Below are positions 9,659-18,800 of a DNA stretch of 64,000 nucleotides, piece by piece. The notes below the pieces were generated by a model, which worked only from the letters and a program-made list of their open reading frames with translations, searched no databases and was not told where the DNA came from. A program made the position numbers and the translations under genes. Each line of letters starts with the position of its first letter. The stretch's first letter is position 1. The DNA comes from Dokdonella fugitiva (GTDB lineage Bacteria; Pseudomonadota; Gammaproteobacteria; Xanthomonadales; Rhodanobacteraceae): contig NZ_SLWQ01000001.1 of assembly GCF_004342425.1 (NCBI RefSeq), positions 310,001 to 374,000 of the forward strand, read 5' to 3'.

Positions 9659-10669
9659 TCACGCCACCTTCTTCCACTGGCCGAGCGCGGCGAGGCCGTT
9701 CTGCTTCGCGCGCAGCACGACCATGTCCTGCGCGGCCTTGAAGTTGGCCTGCATGTCCTTCGCCCACAGCTGCAGCGCGGCGGTCTGCATCGCGCGGCCG
9801 TAGGAGAACGACAGCGGCCACGGGTGCGGGCCCATCTGGTTCATCGCGTTGAGATGCGCGGTGGCCTGCTCGTCGCTCTGGCCACCGGAGAGGAACACGA
9901 TGCCCGGCAGCGTCGCCGGCACGGCCGACTTGAGGCAGCGCACGGTCGCCTCGGCGACGGTCTCGACGTCGGCCTGGTCGGCGCAGTCCTTGCCGGACAC
10001 GACCATGCTCGCCTTTAGGATCGTCCCCTCGAGCAGCACGTTCTGCTCGTACAGCGCGCCGAACAGCGAACGCAGGGTCGCTTCGGTGACTTCGTAGCAG
10101 ACGTCGATGTCGTGGTCGCCGTCCATCAGCACTTCCGGCTCGACCATCGGCACGATGCCCGCTTCCTGGCACAGCGCGGCGTAGCGCGCGAGCGCATGCG
10201 AGTTCGCCTCGATGCAGGTGCCACTCGGCGTGTCTTCGCCGATCGTGATGACCGCGCGCCACTTGGCGAACTTCGCGCCGAGCTTGGCGTACTCGGCGAG
10301 GCGCTCGCGCAGGCCGTCGAGGCCTTCGGTGACGAGTTCGCCCGGGAAGCCGGCGAGCGGCTTGGCGCCGATGTCGACCTTGATGCCGGGCAGGATGCCC
10401 GCGTCCATCATGATCTTGGTGAAAGGCACGCCCGCCTTGGTCGCCTGGCGGATCGTCTCGTCGTACAGGATCGCGCCGGAGATGTGCTCGCCGAGCTTGG
10501 GCGCGGTCAGCAGCATCTCGCGGTAGGCGCGACGGTTTTCTTCGGTGTTCGGCACGTTGACCGAGTCGAAGCGCTTCTTGATCGTGGCGGTGGACTCGTC
10601 GATCGCGATGATGCCCTTGCCCGGTGCCACCATCGCCTGGGCAACGCTTTCAAGCTCTTCGATACTCAT
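9659..10669 (-). CDS. fba: Fructose-bisphosphate aldolase, class I
   Basis: The 336-aa Schiff-base aldolase cleaves fructose 1,6-bisphosphate to dihydroxyacetone phosphate and glyceraldehyde 3-phosphate. The substrate lysines are seen in FAKWRAVI and in GTILKASMV (the Schiff-base Lys), and GIIAIDEST is the family N-terminal signature. The ATG at 10669 has GGAG eight bases upstream; the TTG one codon earlier is not needed. It ends the minus-strand glycolytic group with pyk and pgk. Class I aldolase in a gammaproteobacterium is the vertebrate-like form common in Xanthomonadales. Confidence 0.95.
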   Translation of the reverse strand: MSIEELESVAQAMVAPGKGIIAIDESTATIKKRFDSVNVPNTEENRRAYREMLLTAPKLGEHISGAILYDETIRQATKAGVPFTKIMMDAGILPGIKVDIGAKPLAGFPGELVTEGLDGLRERLAEYAKLGAKFAKWRAVITIGEDTPSGTCIEANSHALARYAALCQEAGIVPMVEPEVLMDGDHDIDVCYEVTEATLRSLFGALYEQNVLLEGTILKASMVVSGKDCADQADVETVAEATVRCLKSAVPATLPGIVFLSGGQSDEQATAHLNAMNQMGPHPWPLSFSYGRAMQTAALQLWAKDMQANFKAAQDMVVLRAKQNGLAALGQWKKVA

Positions 10670-10748
10670 CAAACGGCTCCGTGACGAAACGCAAAGACGC
10701 CACGGCCGCAGGATGGCTCGGCCGGGCGGGTGATTTGCAGGGCCGGGG

Positions 10749-10754
10749 ATTATA
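10749..10754 (-). promoter_or_regulatory. Consensus -10 box upstream of fba
   Basis: TATAAT read on the minus strand lies 80 bp before the fba start, in one of the few AT-containing patches of this spacer. No good -35 box is found 16-18 bp further upstream, so promoter strength or use of an activator is unclear. Confidence 0.4.
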
Positions 10755-10806
10755 GGTCAGTTCCGCCGCAGGCGCTGCCCGCGGACCCGACCAGCCACCC
10801 ATGCGT

Positions 10807-11838
10807 TCAGTGCGGCGACTGCCAGCGCCGCGCGAGGCCGACGCCGAACGCGTCGCCGTCGGCGAGGTCGAGCGCGAGCGTCTGGGTACCGGTCGAGGTG
10901 TCGACGAGCACGCTACCGTGCTCGTCGGCGAGCGAATCGGCGAGGTCGGCGATCACGAACGCCTCGACCAGCCAGCGGAACGCGCCGGCGAAATCGGGGC
11001 AGGCGCCGTTCGCCGAGAGGTTCTCGTCGCCGCCTTCCTGCGAGGTCCAGTAGTAGATCCCCCCGGCCCCGCAGGCTTTGGTCGGTGGCGGCCGGTACAG
11101 GAGCCCGCCGAGGCCGTCGCCGACCTCGGTGAACAGCAACGTGCTCGATTTCAGCAGTTCCTGCATCTTCGGCGAGTAGTCGCGCTGCATCGCCTCGGCC
11201 GACGTACCCCAGTCCTCGAGCATTGCGCTGTAGGCATCGCGCAGGCGATCGGCCGGGGTCATCGAATGGTCGCCGATCGTGATCGCGCCGACCGCGCGCT
11301 GCATGGACAGGAAATCCGCCGGCAGGTCGTAGCCGACGCGCTGGCGCGCACGATCCAGCTCGGCCGGGCCGGCGGGCTTGCCGGCCTCCAAGTAGACCGC
11401 GACGTCGTGCTCGCGCGCGAATGCGCGGGCTGCCTTGATGAACGCGGCGACGCGTTCGCCGAATGGCCGGCCGGTGCCGGCGAGCAATGCGGAGACCGGC
11501 GCGAAGTCGAGCAGCGCGATCGCCTGCTCGCCCTTGCGCGTGCGGCCCTTGCCGCCGTCGCCACGCAGCACGTACTCGCCATGCGCGTGCAGCGCGTGGG
11601 GCCCGGGCACGAGCTCGAAGCGGCACAGCACGCTGCGTGCGGCGTCGCCGCCGACGTCGCCGCGCAGGCTGCAGGCCGGCTTGCCGTCGACATCGACGAC
11701 GATGTCGACGCGGGCGGCCTGCCACGGCGACAGCACCTCGACCGGCGCGGCCTTCGCAGGCACGCCGGTGAACGCCGCACACACTGCAGCCGCGATTGCG
11801 GCCATCATCGGAAAGCGCAGGGAGGCCGCCTGGGGCAT
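10807..11838 (-). CDS. Secreted protein with possible SMI1/KNR4 (SUKH)-like segment
   Basis: The 343-aa product starts at ATG 11838 (GAGGA upstream) with a clear signal peptide cleaved near AKA-APVEV. After a beta-rich N-terminal region with one pair of cysteines, residues around AELDRARQRVGYDLPADFLS resemble the helix entry of SMI1/KNR4-type domains, followed by GAITIGDHSM. A Cys-containing KACGAGGIYYW segment and ACPDFAGAFRWLVEAF lie near the C-terminus. It follows the TonB-like gene after 45 bp in the same direction and may be co-transcribed. The domain call is tentative and no function is assigned. Confidence 0.65.
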   Translation of the reverse strand: MPQAASLRFPMMAAIAAAVCAAFTGVPAKAAPVEVLSPWQAARVDIVVDVDGKPACSLRGDVGGDAARSVLCRFELVPGPHALHAHGEYVLRGDGGKGRTRKGEQAIALLDFAPVSALLAGTGRPFGERVAAFIKAARAFAREHDVAVYLEAGKPAGPAELDRARQRVGYDLPADFLSMQRAVGAITIGDHSMTPADRLRDAYSAMLEDWGTSAEAMQRDYSPKMQELLKSSTLLFTEVGDGLGGLLYRPPPTKACGAGGIYYWTSQEGGDENLSANGACPDFAGAFRWLVEAFVIADLADSLADEHGSVLVDTSTGTQTLALDLADGDAFGVGLARRWQSPH

Positions 11839-11883
11839 CGGAATCCGTTCCTCGTTTCGGCGCCCGGCCGGGCGGGGCATGTC

Positions 11884-12324
11884 TCAGCGGTCGTTCCAGC
11901 CGAGCTTGTCGATCTGGCACTGCTTCATGACCGCGGTGCGCGCGGCCGGGTCGGTCGGTGCATTGAACGGGAAGATGAGCCAGCTGAACACGCGATCGCG
12001 CCCGGCGTTCGTCACGGTCGGCTCGAAGCGCATGTTGGTCGCCATGCTGGTCGCGATCTTGGCGAGGTCGCCCGCGGGCACCACGCGCTGCACCTTGATC
12101 GTGCTCGTGTGGCCGTCCTTCTCGACCACGAACGACACGGTGGCGCAGCCGGGCGAGCTGATGTTGCGCGCCATGATCGGCACGTCCGCCTCGACCGACG
12201 AATTGACCAGCGTCCAGTAACCGGCGAGCTTGTCCGGCACGACGACGCGTGGCGGCAAGTCCGATTGCGCGAAGACGACGGTGCTGGACAACGCGAGGAC
12301 GGCGAGTGGAACGGCACGCAGCAT
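11884..12324 (-). CDS. Secreted TonB C-terminal-like protein
   Basis: The 146-aa product starts MLRAVPLAVLALSSTVVFAQ with an AGGAGGT ribosome site, then a mature domain whose pattern (GCATVSFVVEKDG, VQRVVPAG, MATNMRFEPT) matches the fold of TonB C-terminal domains. Unlike true TonB it has a cleavable signal peptide and no proline-rich linker or membrane anchor. It is therefore unlikely to energise receptors; such stand-alone domains are common in Xanthomonadales and of unknown role. The next gene in the same direction starts 45 bp downstream. Confidence 0.65.
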   Translation of the reverse strand: MLRAVPLAVLALSSTVVFAQSDLPPRVVVPDKLAGYWTLVNSSVEADVPIMARNISSPGCATVSFVVEKDGHTSTIKVQRVVPAGDLAKIATSMATNMRFEPTVTNAGRDRVFSWLIFPFNAPTDPAARTAVMKQCQIDKLGWNDR

Positions 12325-12492
12325 GACGCGACCTCCTGTGCGATCGATGATGCAGTTTACGCCGATCAGGGCGAGGCCTGAGGCTGAACGGCATCGCGCT
12401 TTCCGGCACTCCTGCGGGAGAAGTTTGGGGAACAACCGTCTCGATGTCATTCCGATGCAGGATCGGCGTCAGGCGCGATGCCCGGCATTCCG

Positions 12493-12570
12493 CTGCAGGA
12501 GCCCATCCCGTGGGCGACCGCTGCGGTGCGATGCAGCGGGCGCGGCGTCGCGCAAAGGGTGCGCCTGCAC
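12493..12570 (+). repeat. Composite REP (BIME) element, copy B
   Basis: CTGCAGGAGCCCATCCCGTG opens the unit; GCGATGCAGCGGGCGCGGCG and GGTGCGCCTGCA follow at the same spacing as in copy A. It fills most of the roughly 300-bp spacer between pyk and the TonB-like gene. The rest of that spacer shows no gene. Confidence 0.7.
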
Positions 12571-12626
12571 CTGTTGCTCATGTGCGGCGCGAACCACGAT
12601 GCTCTTCGGCCCTCGCCCCTCGAAAC

Positions 12627-14093
12627 CTACAGATCACTCAAGCCCTCCGCGACCCCGTCCGCGCCGACCATCAGCAGCTTCAGCGTATTGGTGCCGCCGC
12701 CCTGCCCCGTGTGGTCGCCATTGGTGACGAGCACGCGGTCGCCGACCGCGAGGTGGCCGAGGCGGTACAGGTGCTGGATCGCGTCGCGCGACGCCTGCGT
12801 CGGGCCGACGCCGTGCGCGTCGAACTCGACCGGGTAGACGTCGCGGTAGAGAAGCATGCGCCGGCGCGCGGCGGCATTGCGCGAGAGCGCGTAGATCGGC
12901 ACGGTCGAGCGATAGCGCGAAAGCCACTGCGCGGTCGCACCGCTCTCGGTCAACGCGACGATCGCGCGCACGCCGACCTGGCTGGCGAGGAACATCGCGC
13001 CGAGCGCGATCGCCTGGTCGGTGCGATCGAGGCGATGCGCGCCGGGGCTGAGGTCTTCGGTCGGTTCGAACTGGCGCTCGGCACCGAGGCAGACGCGGCG
13101 CATCGCCGCGACGGCCTTGTCCGGATGACGGCCGGCCGCGGTCTCCTGCGACAGCATCACCGCATCGGTGCCATCGATGACCGCGTTGGCGACGTCGAGC
13201 ACTTCGGCGCGCGTCGGGATCGGCGACTCGACCATCGACTGCATCATCTGCGTCGCGGTGATGACGACGCGCGAGCGCGTGAGCGCCTCGCGGATGATCT
13301 TCTTCTGCAGGCCCGGCAGTTCGGCGTCGCCGATCTCGACGCCGAGGTCGCCGCGCGCGACCATCACCGCATCGGACGCATCGACGATCTCGGCGAGGTT
13401 TTCGATCGCCTCGGCGCGTTCGATCTTGGCGACGAGCGCGGCGCTGCCGCCCGCCTCGTGCAGCAGGCGGCGCGCCTGCTCGATGTCGTCGGCGACCTTG
13501 ACGAACGATACCGCGAGAAAATCGGCGCCGAGTTCGGCGGCGAGGCGGATGTCGGCGCGGTCCTTGTCCGACAGCGCGGCGACCGTGAGGCCGCCGCCGA
13601 GGCGGTTGATGCCCTTGCGGTCGGACAGGCGGCCGCCGGCGAGGACGCTGCAGCGGATCGTGCGGTCGCCGACGTCGAGCACTTCGAGCGAGATGAGTCC
13701 GTCGTCGAGCAGCAGCACGTCGGCCGGCTTCACGTCGCGCCAGAGGTCGTGATAGCTGACGCCGACGCGCGTCGCGTCGCCGGCCGGCGCGTCGGCGCGG
13801 CAGTCGAGCGTGAAAAGGTGGCCCGGTACGAGTTCGACCGGGCCGGCGGCGAAACGTTCGATACGGATCTTCGGGCCCTGCAGGTCGGCGAGCACGCCGA
13901 CCTCGACGCCGAGTTCGGCGGCCGCGGCGCGCACCGCGGCGGCGCGCTGCGCGTGGTCGGCCGCGCTGCCGTGCGACAGGTTGAGGCGCACGACGTTGAC
14001 GCCTTCGGCAACCAGCTTCTTCAATGCGCCCGGCGCGTCGGTCGCCGGACCGAGCGTGGCGATGATCTTGGTGCGGCGAAGCTGTTCTGCCAT
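12627..14093 (-). CDS. pyk: Pyruvate kinase
   Basis: The 488-aa enzyme transfers phosphate from phosphoenolpyruvate to ADP. It begins MAEQLRRTKIIATLGPATD and shows VVRLNLSHG, the active-site VAKIERAEAIEN lysine region, MVARGDLGVEIG and the ATQMMQSM segment, all standard. Length suits a bacterial type II (PykA-like) enzyme. It lies in the minus-strand group with pgk upstream and fba downstream, as is common in Xanthomonadales, here with extra genes interposed. The spacer to the HAD gene is 77 bp. Confidence 0.96.
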   Translation of the reverse strand: MAEQLRRTKIIATLGPATDAPGALKKLVAEGVNVVRLNLSHGSAADHAQRAAAVRAAAAELGVEVGVLADLQGPKIRIERFAAGPVELVPGHLFTLDCRADAPAGDATRVGVSYHDLWRDVKPADVLLLDDGLISLEVLDVGDRTIRCSVLAGGRLSDRKGINRLGGGLTVAALSDKDRADIRLAAELGADFLAVSFVKVADDIEQARRLLHEAGGSAALVAKIERAEAIENLAEIVDASDAVMVARGDLGVEIGDAELPGLQKKIIREALTRSRVVITATQMMQSMVESPIPTRAEVLDVANAVIDGTDAVMLSQETAAGRHPDKAVAAMRRVCLGAERQFEPTEDLSPGAHRLDRTDQAIALGAMFLASQVGVRAIVALTESGATAQWLSRYRSTVPIYALSRNAAARRRMLLYRDVYPVEFDAHGVGPTQASRDAIQHLYRLGHLAVGDRVLVTNGDHTGQGGGTNTLKLLMVGADGVAEGLSDL

Positions 14094-14170
14094 CCGCGTC
14101 GCTCCGTTCGGGACAAGCCCGTTACGCTAACAGCGTCGCCGCGGCGGCGTCCATCGCGGCATCGACCTCG

Positions 14171-14818
14171 TCATGCGCTCGGGGCGAGCAGGCCGGGCAA
14201 TTGCGCGGGCGCGTCGGCGATCGCATCCGCGCCCGCGTCGCGCAGTTCGTCGACGCTGCCGAAGCCCCAGGCGACGCCGACCGCGCGCACCGCGTTCGCC
14301 TTCGCGCCCTCGATGTCGAAATGGCGATCGCCGATCATCGCGGCCGCCGCCGGGGCGACGTCGAAATCGGCGAGCGCGCGCGCGATCATCGCCGTCTTCT
14401 CGCTGTCGCGGCTGCCCGGTGATGCGGCATACACGCGCGCGAAATGCCCGCCGAACGGCAGGCTGCGCACGATCTTCCCGGCGTAGAGATCGACCTTGCT
14501 CGTCACGACGGCGAGCGCGACGCCACGCGCGGCGAGCGCATCGATCGCGCCGGCGATGCCGTCGTAGACGCGATGCTCCTGCCAGCCGACGTCGCTGAAG
14601 CGCTCGCGGTAGTGATCGACCGCGCGTTCGACCGCGGCCGGATCGTCGCCGAGCGCGAGCGGGAACGTCGCGCGCAACGGCGGACCGATCCAGCCGCGCA
14701 AGGTCTCGCGCGGCGGGCTCGGGGCGCCGAGGCGGCCGAGCGCGTATTCGATCGAGTTGACGATGCCCGCCTCGGAATCGATGAGGGTGCCGTCGAGATC
14801 GAACAGCGCGAGCCTCAT
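14171..14818 (-). CDS. gph: HAD hydrolase, phosphoglycolate phosphatase-like
   Basis: The 215-aa product begins MRLALFDLDGTLIDSEAGIV, carrying the DxDGT nucleophile motif of HAD phosphatases. VVTSK (motif II Thr/Ser), the motif III lysine region and MIGDRHFDIEGAKAN (motif IV acid residues) follow. The C1 cap fits the Gph/PgmB subgroup. The ATG overlaps the stop of the upstream metalloprotease gene as ATGA, so it is probably translated by coupling. Actual substrate (phosphoglycolate or another sugar phosphate) is inferred from family only. Confidence 0.85.
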   Translation of the reverse strand: MRLALFDLDGTLIDSEAGIVNSIEYALGRLGAPSPPRETLRGWIGPPLRATFPLALGDDPAAVERAVDHYRERFSDVGWQEHRVYDGIAGAIDALAARGVALAVVTSKVDLYAGKIVRSLPFGGHFARVYAASPGSRDSEKTAMIARALADFDVAPAAAAMIGDRHFDIEGAKANAVRAVGVAWGFGSVDELRDAGADAIADAPAQLPGLLAPSA

Positions 14819-16206
14819 CCGTCGAAGCCGTTCTTGAAGATGAGGTCGGACAGCGCGCCGCGCTGCAGGTTGAGCACGAAGCCTTCCGCGCTCGTCGCGG
14901 CGACGCTGACCGTGAACGCGTTGCCGGGCGCGGTCCAGCTCTCGCCGACCTTGAACATCGAGCCCTCGTTGTTGGAGACGTTCGCGGGCGGCACGCTCGC
15001 ATCGACGCTCCATGCGGGCTCGTTGCGCGTGGTATCCACCTCGTGGATGATCACCGCGTCGCCGGCGAGGTTCGCCTCGTAGTAGCCGCTGCGCTTGCGC
15101 GCCTCGATCACGTAGTAGTGCGAGGCCGGCGCCGGCGGCGGCAAGGTGACGACGATCATCTGCACGCGGGTCGACCCGCGCAGGCTCGCGCGGTCGAGCA
15201 CGATGTTGTTGTAGGCGCCGTTGGTCGACACGGTCAGCTTGCGCGCGGCGTCGATCCAGCCGAGGCGGTCGCGCGACCAGATGCCGATGTGCTTGGGCTG
15301 CGCGCCGTAGGTCGCGTCGTTGCCGGCGTTGTGCCAGGCATCGCTCATGACGTCCCACGGGTTGTCGTAGGGATCGCCGTCGCCGTCGGAGTTGTTGGCG
15401 TGCGGCAGGCCGAAGCCATGGCCCATCTCGTGCGCGAGCGGCGCCTCGTTTGCGTAGCCCCAGGGCGGCTCCCAGGTGACGTACCAGACCCTGGTGACGC
15501 CATCGAGCGTCGCATAGCGGCTGCCGCCCCAGGCGTAACCGTCGAGTTCGTCGTTGTAGAACGTGTTGACGCCGACGAAATTGGCGAAGTTGACGGTCGC
15601 GTCGGCAACGCCGGTGCAATCGGCGAACAACTGGCTCAGGTTGGCCGAGCCGTTCGCGGGCACGTAATACGAGCGCGGGTGCGGCAGGGTGAACCAGCCG
15701 TAGGCGACGCTGCCGGCGACATTGACCTTGTCGTAGGACACTTCGCGCCAGTAGTGGTCGAGCCGGCCGGTCTGGTTCGACAGCATCGTGCTGAAATACG
15801 GCACGTCGTGGGGCTGCGCGGCGACGTCGTTGAACCGGCATGCGAGCGTGACCCAGGGCTGGCTGCCGGCCACCCGCGGCGCCGCTACCGCGGCGACCGA
15901 TGCGTCGGCGGCGACGATCGCGTCGGCGAGGATGCGGCCGCCCGGCCATGGCCCGGGCTGCGAGGCAAGGGCTACCTCGCGGCCGGCGAGCGCGTAGAGG
16001 TCGCCGGCCGCGCGCTGCGCGCTGGCGGTGTCGAGCGCATGGCGCGTGCCGTCGGGCTCGACGAGCTCGGCTTCGAACAGGCTCGCCTGCGCCGAGCCCG
16101 GCGCAGGATCGCCCCAGCGCAGCTCGAGCGTACCCTGCAGCAGGTCGTGCGCGGCGAGCGGCGTGGTGCAGGCGAGCGCGAGGCCCGCGATCAGCAATCG
16201 GTTCAT
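14815..16206 (-). CDS. Secreted M6/M11-like zinc metalloprotease with FKNGFDG tail
   Basis: The 463-aa product has a signal peptide (MNRLLIAGLALACTTPLAAH), an N-terminal domain of about 120 residues, and a metzincin-type zinc site HEMGHGFGLPH (259-269) with a DVMSDA Met-turn after it. WDVMS and YDNPW resemble gametolysin (M11) and immune inhibitor A (M6) proteases. The last residues, DLIFKNGFDG, are the tail shared with other exported proteins of the window. The stop codon overlaps the gph start. Peptidase activity is well supported; the substrate is unknown. Confidence 0.88.
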   Translation of the reverse strand: MNRLLIAGLALACTTPLAAHDLLQGTLELRWGDPAPGSAQASLFEAELVEPDGTRHALDTASAQRAAGDLYALAGREVALASQPGPWPGGRILADAIVAADASVAAVAAPRVAGSQPWVTLACRFNDVAAQPHDVPYFSTMLSNQTGRLDHYWREVSYDKVNVAGSVAYGWFTLPHPRSYYVPANGSANLSQLFADCTGVADATVNFANFVGVNTFYNDELDGYAWGGSRYATLDGVTRVWYVTWEPPWGYANEAPLAHEMGHGFGLPHANNSDGDGDPYDNPWDVMSDAWHNAGNDATYGAQPKHIGIWSRDRLGWIDAARKLTVSTNGAYNNIVLDRASLRGSTRVQMIVVTLPPPAPASHYYVIEARKRSGYYEANLAGDAVIIHEVDTTRNEPAWSVDASVPPANVSNNEGSMFKVGESWTAPGNAFTVSVAATSAEGFVLNLQRGALSDLIFKNGFDG

Positions 16207-16282
16207 GGCGTGGTGGCGTGTAAGCGGATGCGCAGCCTAGCAGGCCGTGCCACGGCGGCCTGCGACCGCGCGCACATCCTCG

Positions 16283-17455
16283 TCAGCCGCGCGCCTTCAA
16301 CGCCGCGACCGCCGGCAACTCCTGGCCTTCGAGGAACTCGAGGAACGCGCCGCCGCCGGTGGAGATGTACGACACGCGGTCGGCGACGCCGTACTTCTCG
16401 ATCGCCGCGAGCGTGTCGCCGCCGCCCGCGATCGAGAACGCATCCGACGCGGCGATCGCGTGCGCGAGCGTTTCGGTGCCCTTGCCGAACGCGTCGAACT
16501 CGAACACGCCGACCGGCCCGTTCCAGACGACCGTGCCCGCCTTGGCGATGAGGCCGGCGTAGCGCTTCGCCGTGGCCGGACCGATGTCGAGGATCATGTC
16601 GCCGGCGGCGACGTCCTCGACGTTCTTCACCGTCGCCGGCGCGTCGGCCTTGAACTCGGGCGCGACGACGACGTCGGTCGGCACAGGTACCTCGGCGCCA
16701 CGCGCCTTCGCCGCGGCGATGATCTTCTTCGCCGTGTCGATCAGGTCGGGCTCGAACAGCGACTTGCCGACCGGATGGCCCTCGGCGGCGATGAAGGTAT
16801 TGGCGATGCCACCGCCGACGATCAGTTGGTCGACCTTGCCGACGAGCGTCTCGAGCAGGGTCAGCTTGGTCGACACCTTCGAACCCGCGACGATCGCGAG
16901 CAGCGGCCGTGCGGGATGCTCGAGCGCCTTGGCCAGCGCATCGAGTTCGGCCATCAGCAGCGGGCCGCCGGCGGCCACCTCGGCGAAGCGGATCGCACCG
17001 TGCGTTGACGCCTGCGCGCGGTGCGCGGTGCCGAATGCATCCATCACGTAGACATCGCAGAGGGCGGCATACTTCTTCGACAGGGCTTCGTCGTCCTTGC
17101 CTTCGCCGACGTTCATGCGGCAGTTCTCGAGCAGCACGAGCTGGCCCGGCGCGACCTCGACGCCGTCGAGCCAGTCGCGCACGAGCGGCACCTCCCGGCC
17201 GAGCAGTTCGCCGAGGCGCTTCGCCACCGGCGCGAGCGAATCCTCGGCGCTCCACTGCCCTTCCTTCGGCCGGCCGAGGTGCGACATGACCATGACCGCG
17301 GCGCCTTTCTCGAGCGCGAGCTTCAGCGTCGGCAACGCGGCGAGGATGCGCGTCTCCGAGGTGATGCGCCCGTCGTCGATCGGCACGTTGAGATCCTCGC
17401 GGATCAGCACGCGCTTGCCGGCAAGGTCGAGATCGCTCATGCGCACGACGGACAT
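16283..17455 (-). CDS. pgk: Phosphoglycerate kinase
   Basis: The 390-aa enzyme makes ATP from 1,3-bisphosphoglycerate. Motifs: [45 protein letters not shown] and the C-terminal GGGDTLAAI and [11 protein letters not shown] loops. An alternative ATG at codon 6 ([10 protein letters not shown]) also fits the family start, and TCGGGAGTTC-type sequence lies upstream of the chosen ATG. It is the first glycolytic gene of the minus-strand group and its stop is 76 bp before the metalloprotease start. Confidence 0.96.
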   Translation of the reverse strand: MSVVRMSDLDLAGKRVLIREDLNVPIDDGRITSETRILAALPTLKLALEKGAAVMVMSHLGRPKEGQWSAEDSLAPVAKRLGELLGREVPLVRDWLDGVEVAPGQLVLLENCRMNVGEGKDDEALSKKYAALCDVYVMDAFGTAHRAQASTHGAIRFAEVAAGGPLLMAELDALAKALEHPARPLLAIVAGSKVSTKLTLLETLVGKVDQLIVGGGIANTFIAAEGHPVGKSLFEPDLIDTAKKIIAAAKARGAEVPVPTDVVVAPEFKADAPATVKNVEDVAAGDMILDIGPATAKRYAGLIAKAGTVVWNGPVGVFEFDAFGKGTETLAHAIAASDAFSIAGGGDTLAAIEKYGVADRVSYISTGGGAFLEFLEGQELPAVAALKARG

Positions 17456-17571
17456 CGGGAACTCCTCGGGTTTTCGGGGCGGGAAAACCCGTCATTACAG
17501 CGGCGAACCGTGGCGGGTGCAAATTCGCGCGGCGGGGCGAGGTGCGGGCCTGAGGGCTGGAGGGGGCGTAG

Positions 17572-17603
17572 GGCGGATCAGGCCGCGCAGCCGCGGATCC
17601 GCC
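17572..17603. repeat. GGCGGATC palindromic repeat, copy 1
   Basis: GGCGGATC and GATCCGCC arms enclose AGGCCGCGCAGCCGCG. A close copy at 61697-61729 has GGGTGGATCAAGCCGCGCAG and GCGGCTGATCCGCC. It lies between pgk and the DUF1272 gene and belongs to a palindromic family distinct from the GGAGC elements. Confidence 0.6.
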
Positions 17604-17679
17604 TTCACGGCTCCGCGTCGTCGCAGGCGGCTCCGGTCTTCGGCCTCGAGCCGCTGCCCCTCCGCCCGCTCCGCGCGTG

Positions 17680-17922
17680 TCAGTGCGACGTGCCGCAGAC
17701 GAGCGTACGCCGCGTGGTCGAAGCGGGATATTTCGCGAGCATCGCTGCCGGCCGCTGCGGCCGGCGCTCGAGCCCGCCGCCGCAGTTCGGGCAGGCGTGA
17801 TCCAGCCGCTGCGCGACGCACGCCGCGCAGAACGTGCATTCGAACGAACAGATCATCGCGTCCGCGGCATCGGGCGCGAGATCCTTGCCGCAGCATTCGC
17901 AATGGGGTCGCAGTTCGAGCAT
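17680..17922 (-). CDS. DUF1272 cysteine-rich small protein
   Basis: The 80-aa product starts MLELRPHCECCGKDL and contains three cysteine clusters, CECC, CSFECTFCAAC and CPNCGG, expected to bind zinc. This is the DUF1272 pattern, including the ICSFECTFC centre and the RRPQRPA segment. The longer in-frame reading to 18180 has no family support and overlaps the OsmC gene. A GAGG ribosome site precedes 17922. No biochemical role is established for the family. Confidence 0.85.
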   Translation of the reverse strand: MLELRPHCECCGKDLAPDAADAMICSFECTFCAACVAQRLDHACPNCGGGLERRPQRPAAMLAKYPASTTRRTLVCGTSH

Positions 17923-18102
17923 GGCGCACCTCGCGGGAAACGGGTCGCCATTGTGTGCGTGCAGCGGCCGCGCGACGACGGCCGCAGGACGCCGCACGGA
18001 TGGAGCCAATACCACGTGGCCCCGGGCGCGAAGCGCGAAATGGCCCGCGCCCGCCGCCGGGGGCGGCGCTAGCATGCGCTTCCCCGCCACGACGGAGCGC
18101 GC

Positions 18103-18564
18103 ATGAGTACGCACACTGCAATGATCGCCTGGCAGCGCGGCGACGCGAGCTTCGCCGACGGCCGCTATTCGCGCCGGCACGAATGGCGCTTCGACGGTGG
18201 TAGCGTGATCGCCGCGTCACCGTCGCCGCACGTCGTGCCCGCACCATGGTCCGACGCGACCGCGGTCGATCCCGAGGAAGCCTACGTGGCCGCGATCGCG
18301 AGCTGCCACATGCTCTGGTTCCTCTCGCTCGCCGCCGAGCGCGGCCTCGTCGTCGACAGCTATGCCGACGACGCCGTCGGTACGATGGCGCGCATCGCAC
18401 CGGGCCGGCAGGCGATCACCGAAGTCGTGCTGCGCCCACGCATCGCGTTCGCCGGCGCGCAGCCCGAATCGGGCGTCGTCGATGCCCTGCATGAGGCCGC
18501 GCACGAGCGCTGCTTCATCGCCAATTCGGTCAAGACGACGATACGCGTCGAGTCGCCGGCATGA
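18103..18564 (+). CDS. OsmC-family peroxide/organic hydroperoxide reductase
   Basis: The 153-aa product shows the OsmC/Ohr layout: a beta-rich N-terminus with VDPEEAYVAAIASCHMLWFL containing peroxidatic Cys68, and resolving Cys137 in HERCFIANSV. Such proteins reduce organic peroxides with thiols. The ATG at 18103 follows GGAG. It is divergent from the DUF1272 gene. The sequence is closer to the YhfA/OsmC-like group than to classical Ohr, so peroxide preference is uncertain. Confidence 0.85.
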   Translation: MSTHTAMIAWQRGDASFADGRYSRRHEWRFDGGSVIAASPSPHVVPAPWSDATAVDPEEAYVAAIASCHMLWFLSLAAERGLVVDSYADDAVGTMARIAPGRQAITEVVLRPRIAFAGAQPESGVVDALHEAAHERCFIANSVKTTIRVESPA

Positions 18565-18640
18565 CCCTCCGCGGCGCGCGGCCGAAGGCCGGAGCCGCCG
18601 GGTCGGGACAGCGAGCTGCGAAGCGACGTGTACGGCCCCC

Positions 18641-18722
18641 CGTGTCGGAGCACAACGTGTGCGCGACCGTCGCGCTTCGATGCACGGCGACGCCGCGGTC
18701 GCCTGCGGGAAGCCCGTCCCGT
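18641..18722 (-). repeat. Composite REP (BIME) element, copy D
   Basis: In reverse orientation this spacer matches the interior of copies A-C (GATGCACGGCG and GCGCGACCGTCGCGC) but has lost the sharp CTGCAGGAGC ends, here CGTGTCGGAGC. It fills part of the 236-bp spacer between the OsmC and TlpA-like genes, which holds no other visible feature. Confidence 0.6.
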
Positions 18723-18800
18723 GGCTCGATGAAGGATGTCGCGGCTTTCGCCGCCGCGACGCTCCTCCAGGCTGATGGAGACTGCGCTCGTCCGCTCGCC

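Noticed and set aside
12444..14486. 680-aa plus-strand frame opposite pyk
   Set aside because: Pyruvate kinase on the other strand is certain; this frame has no motifs.
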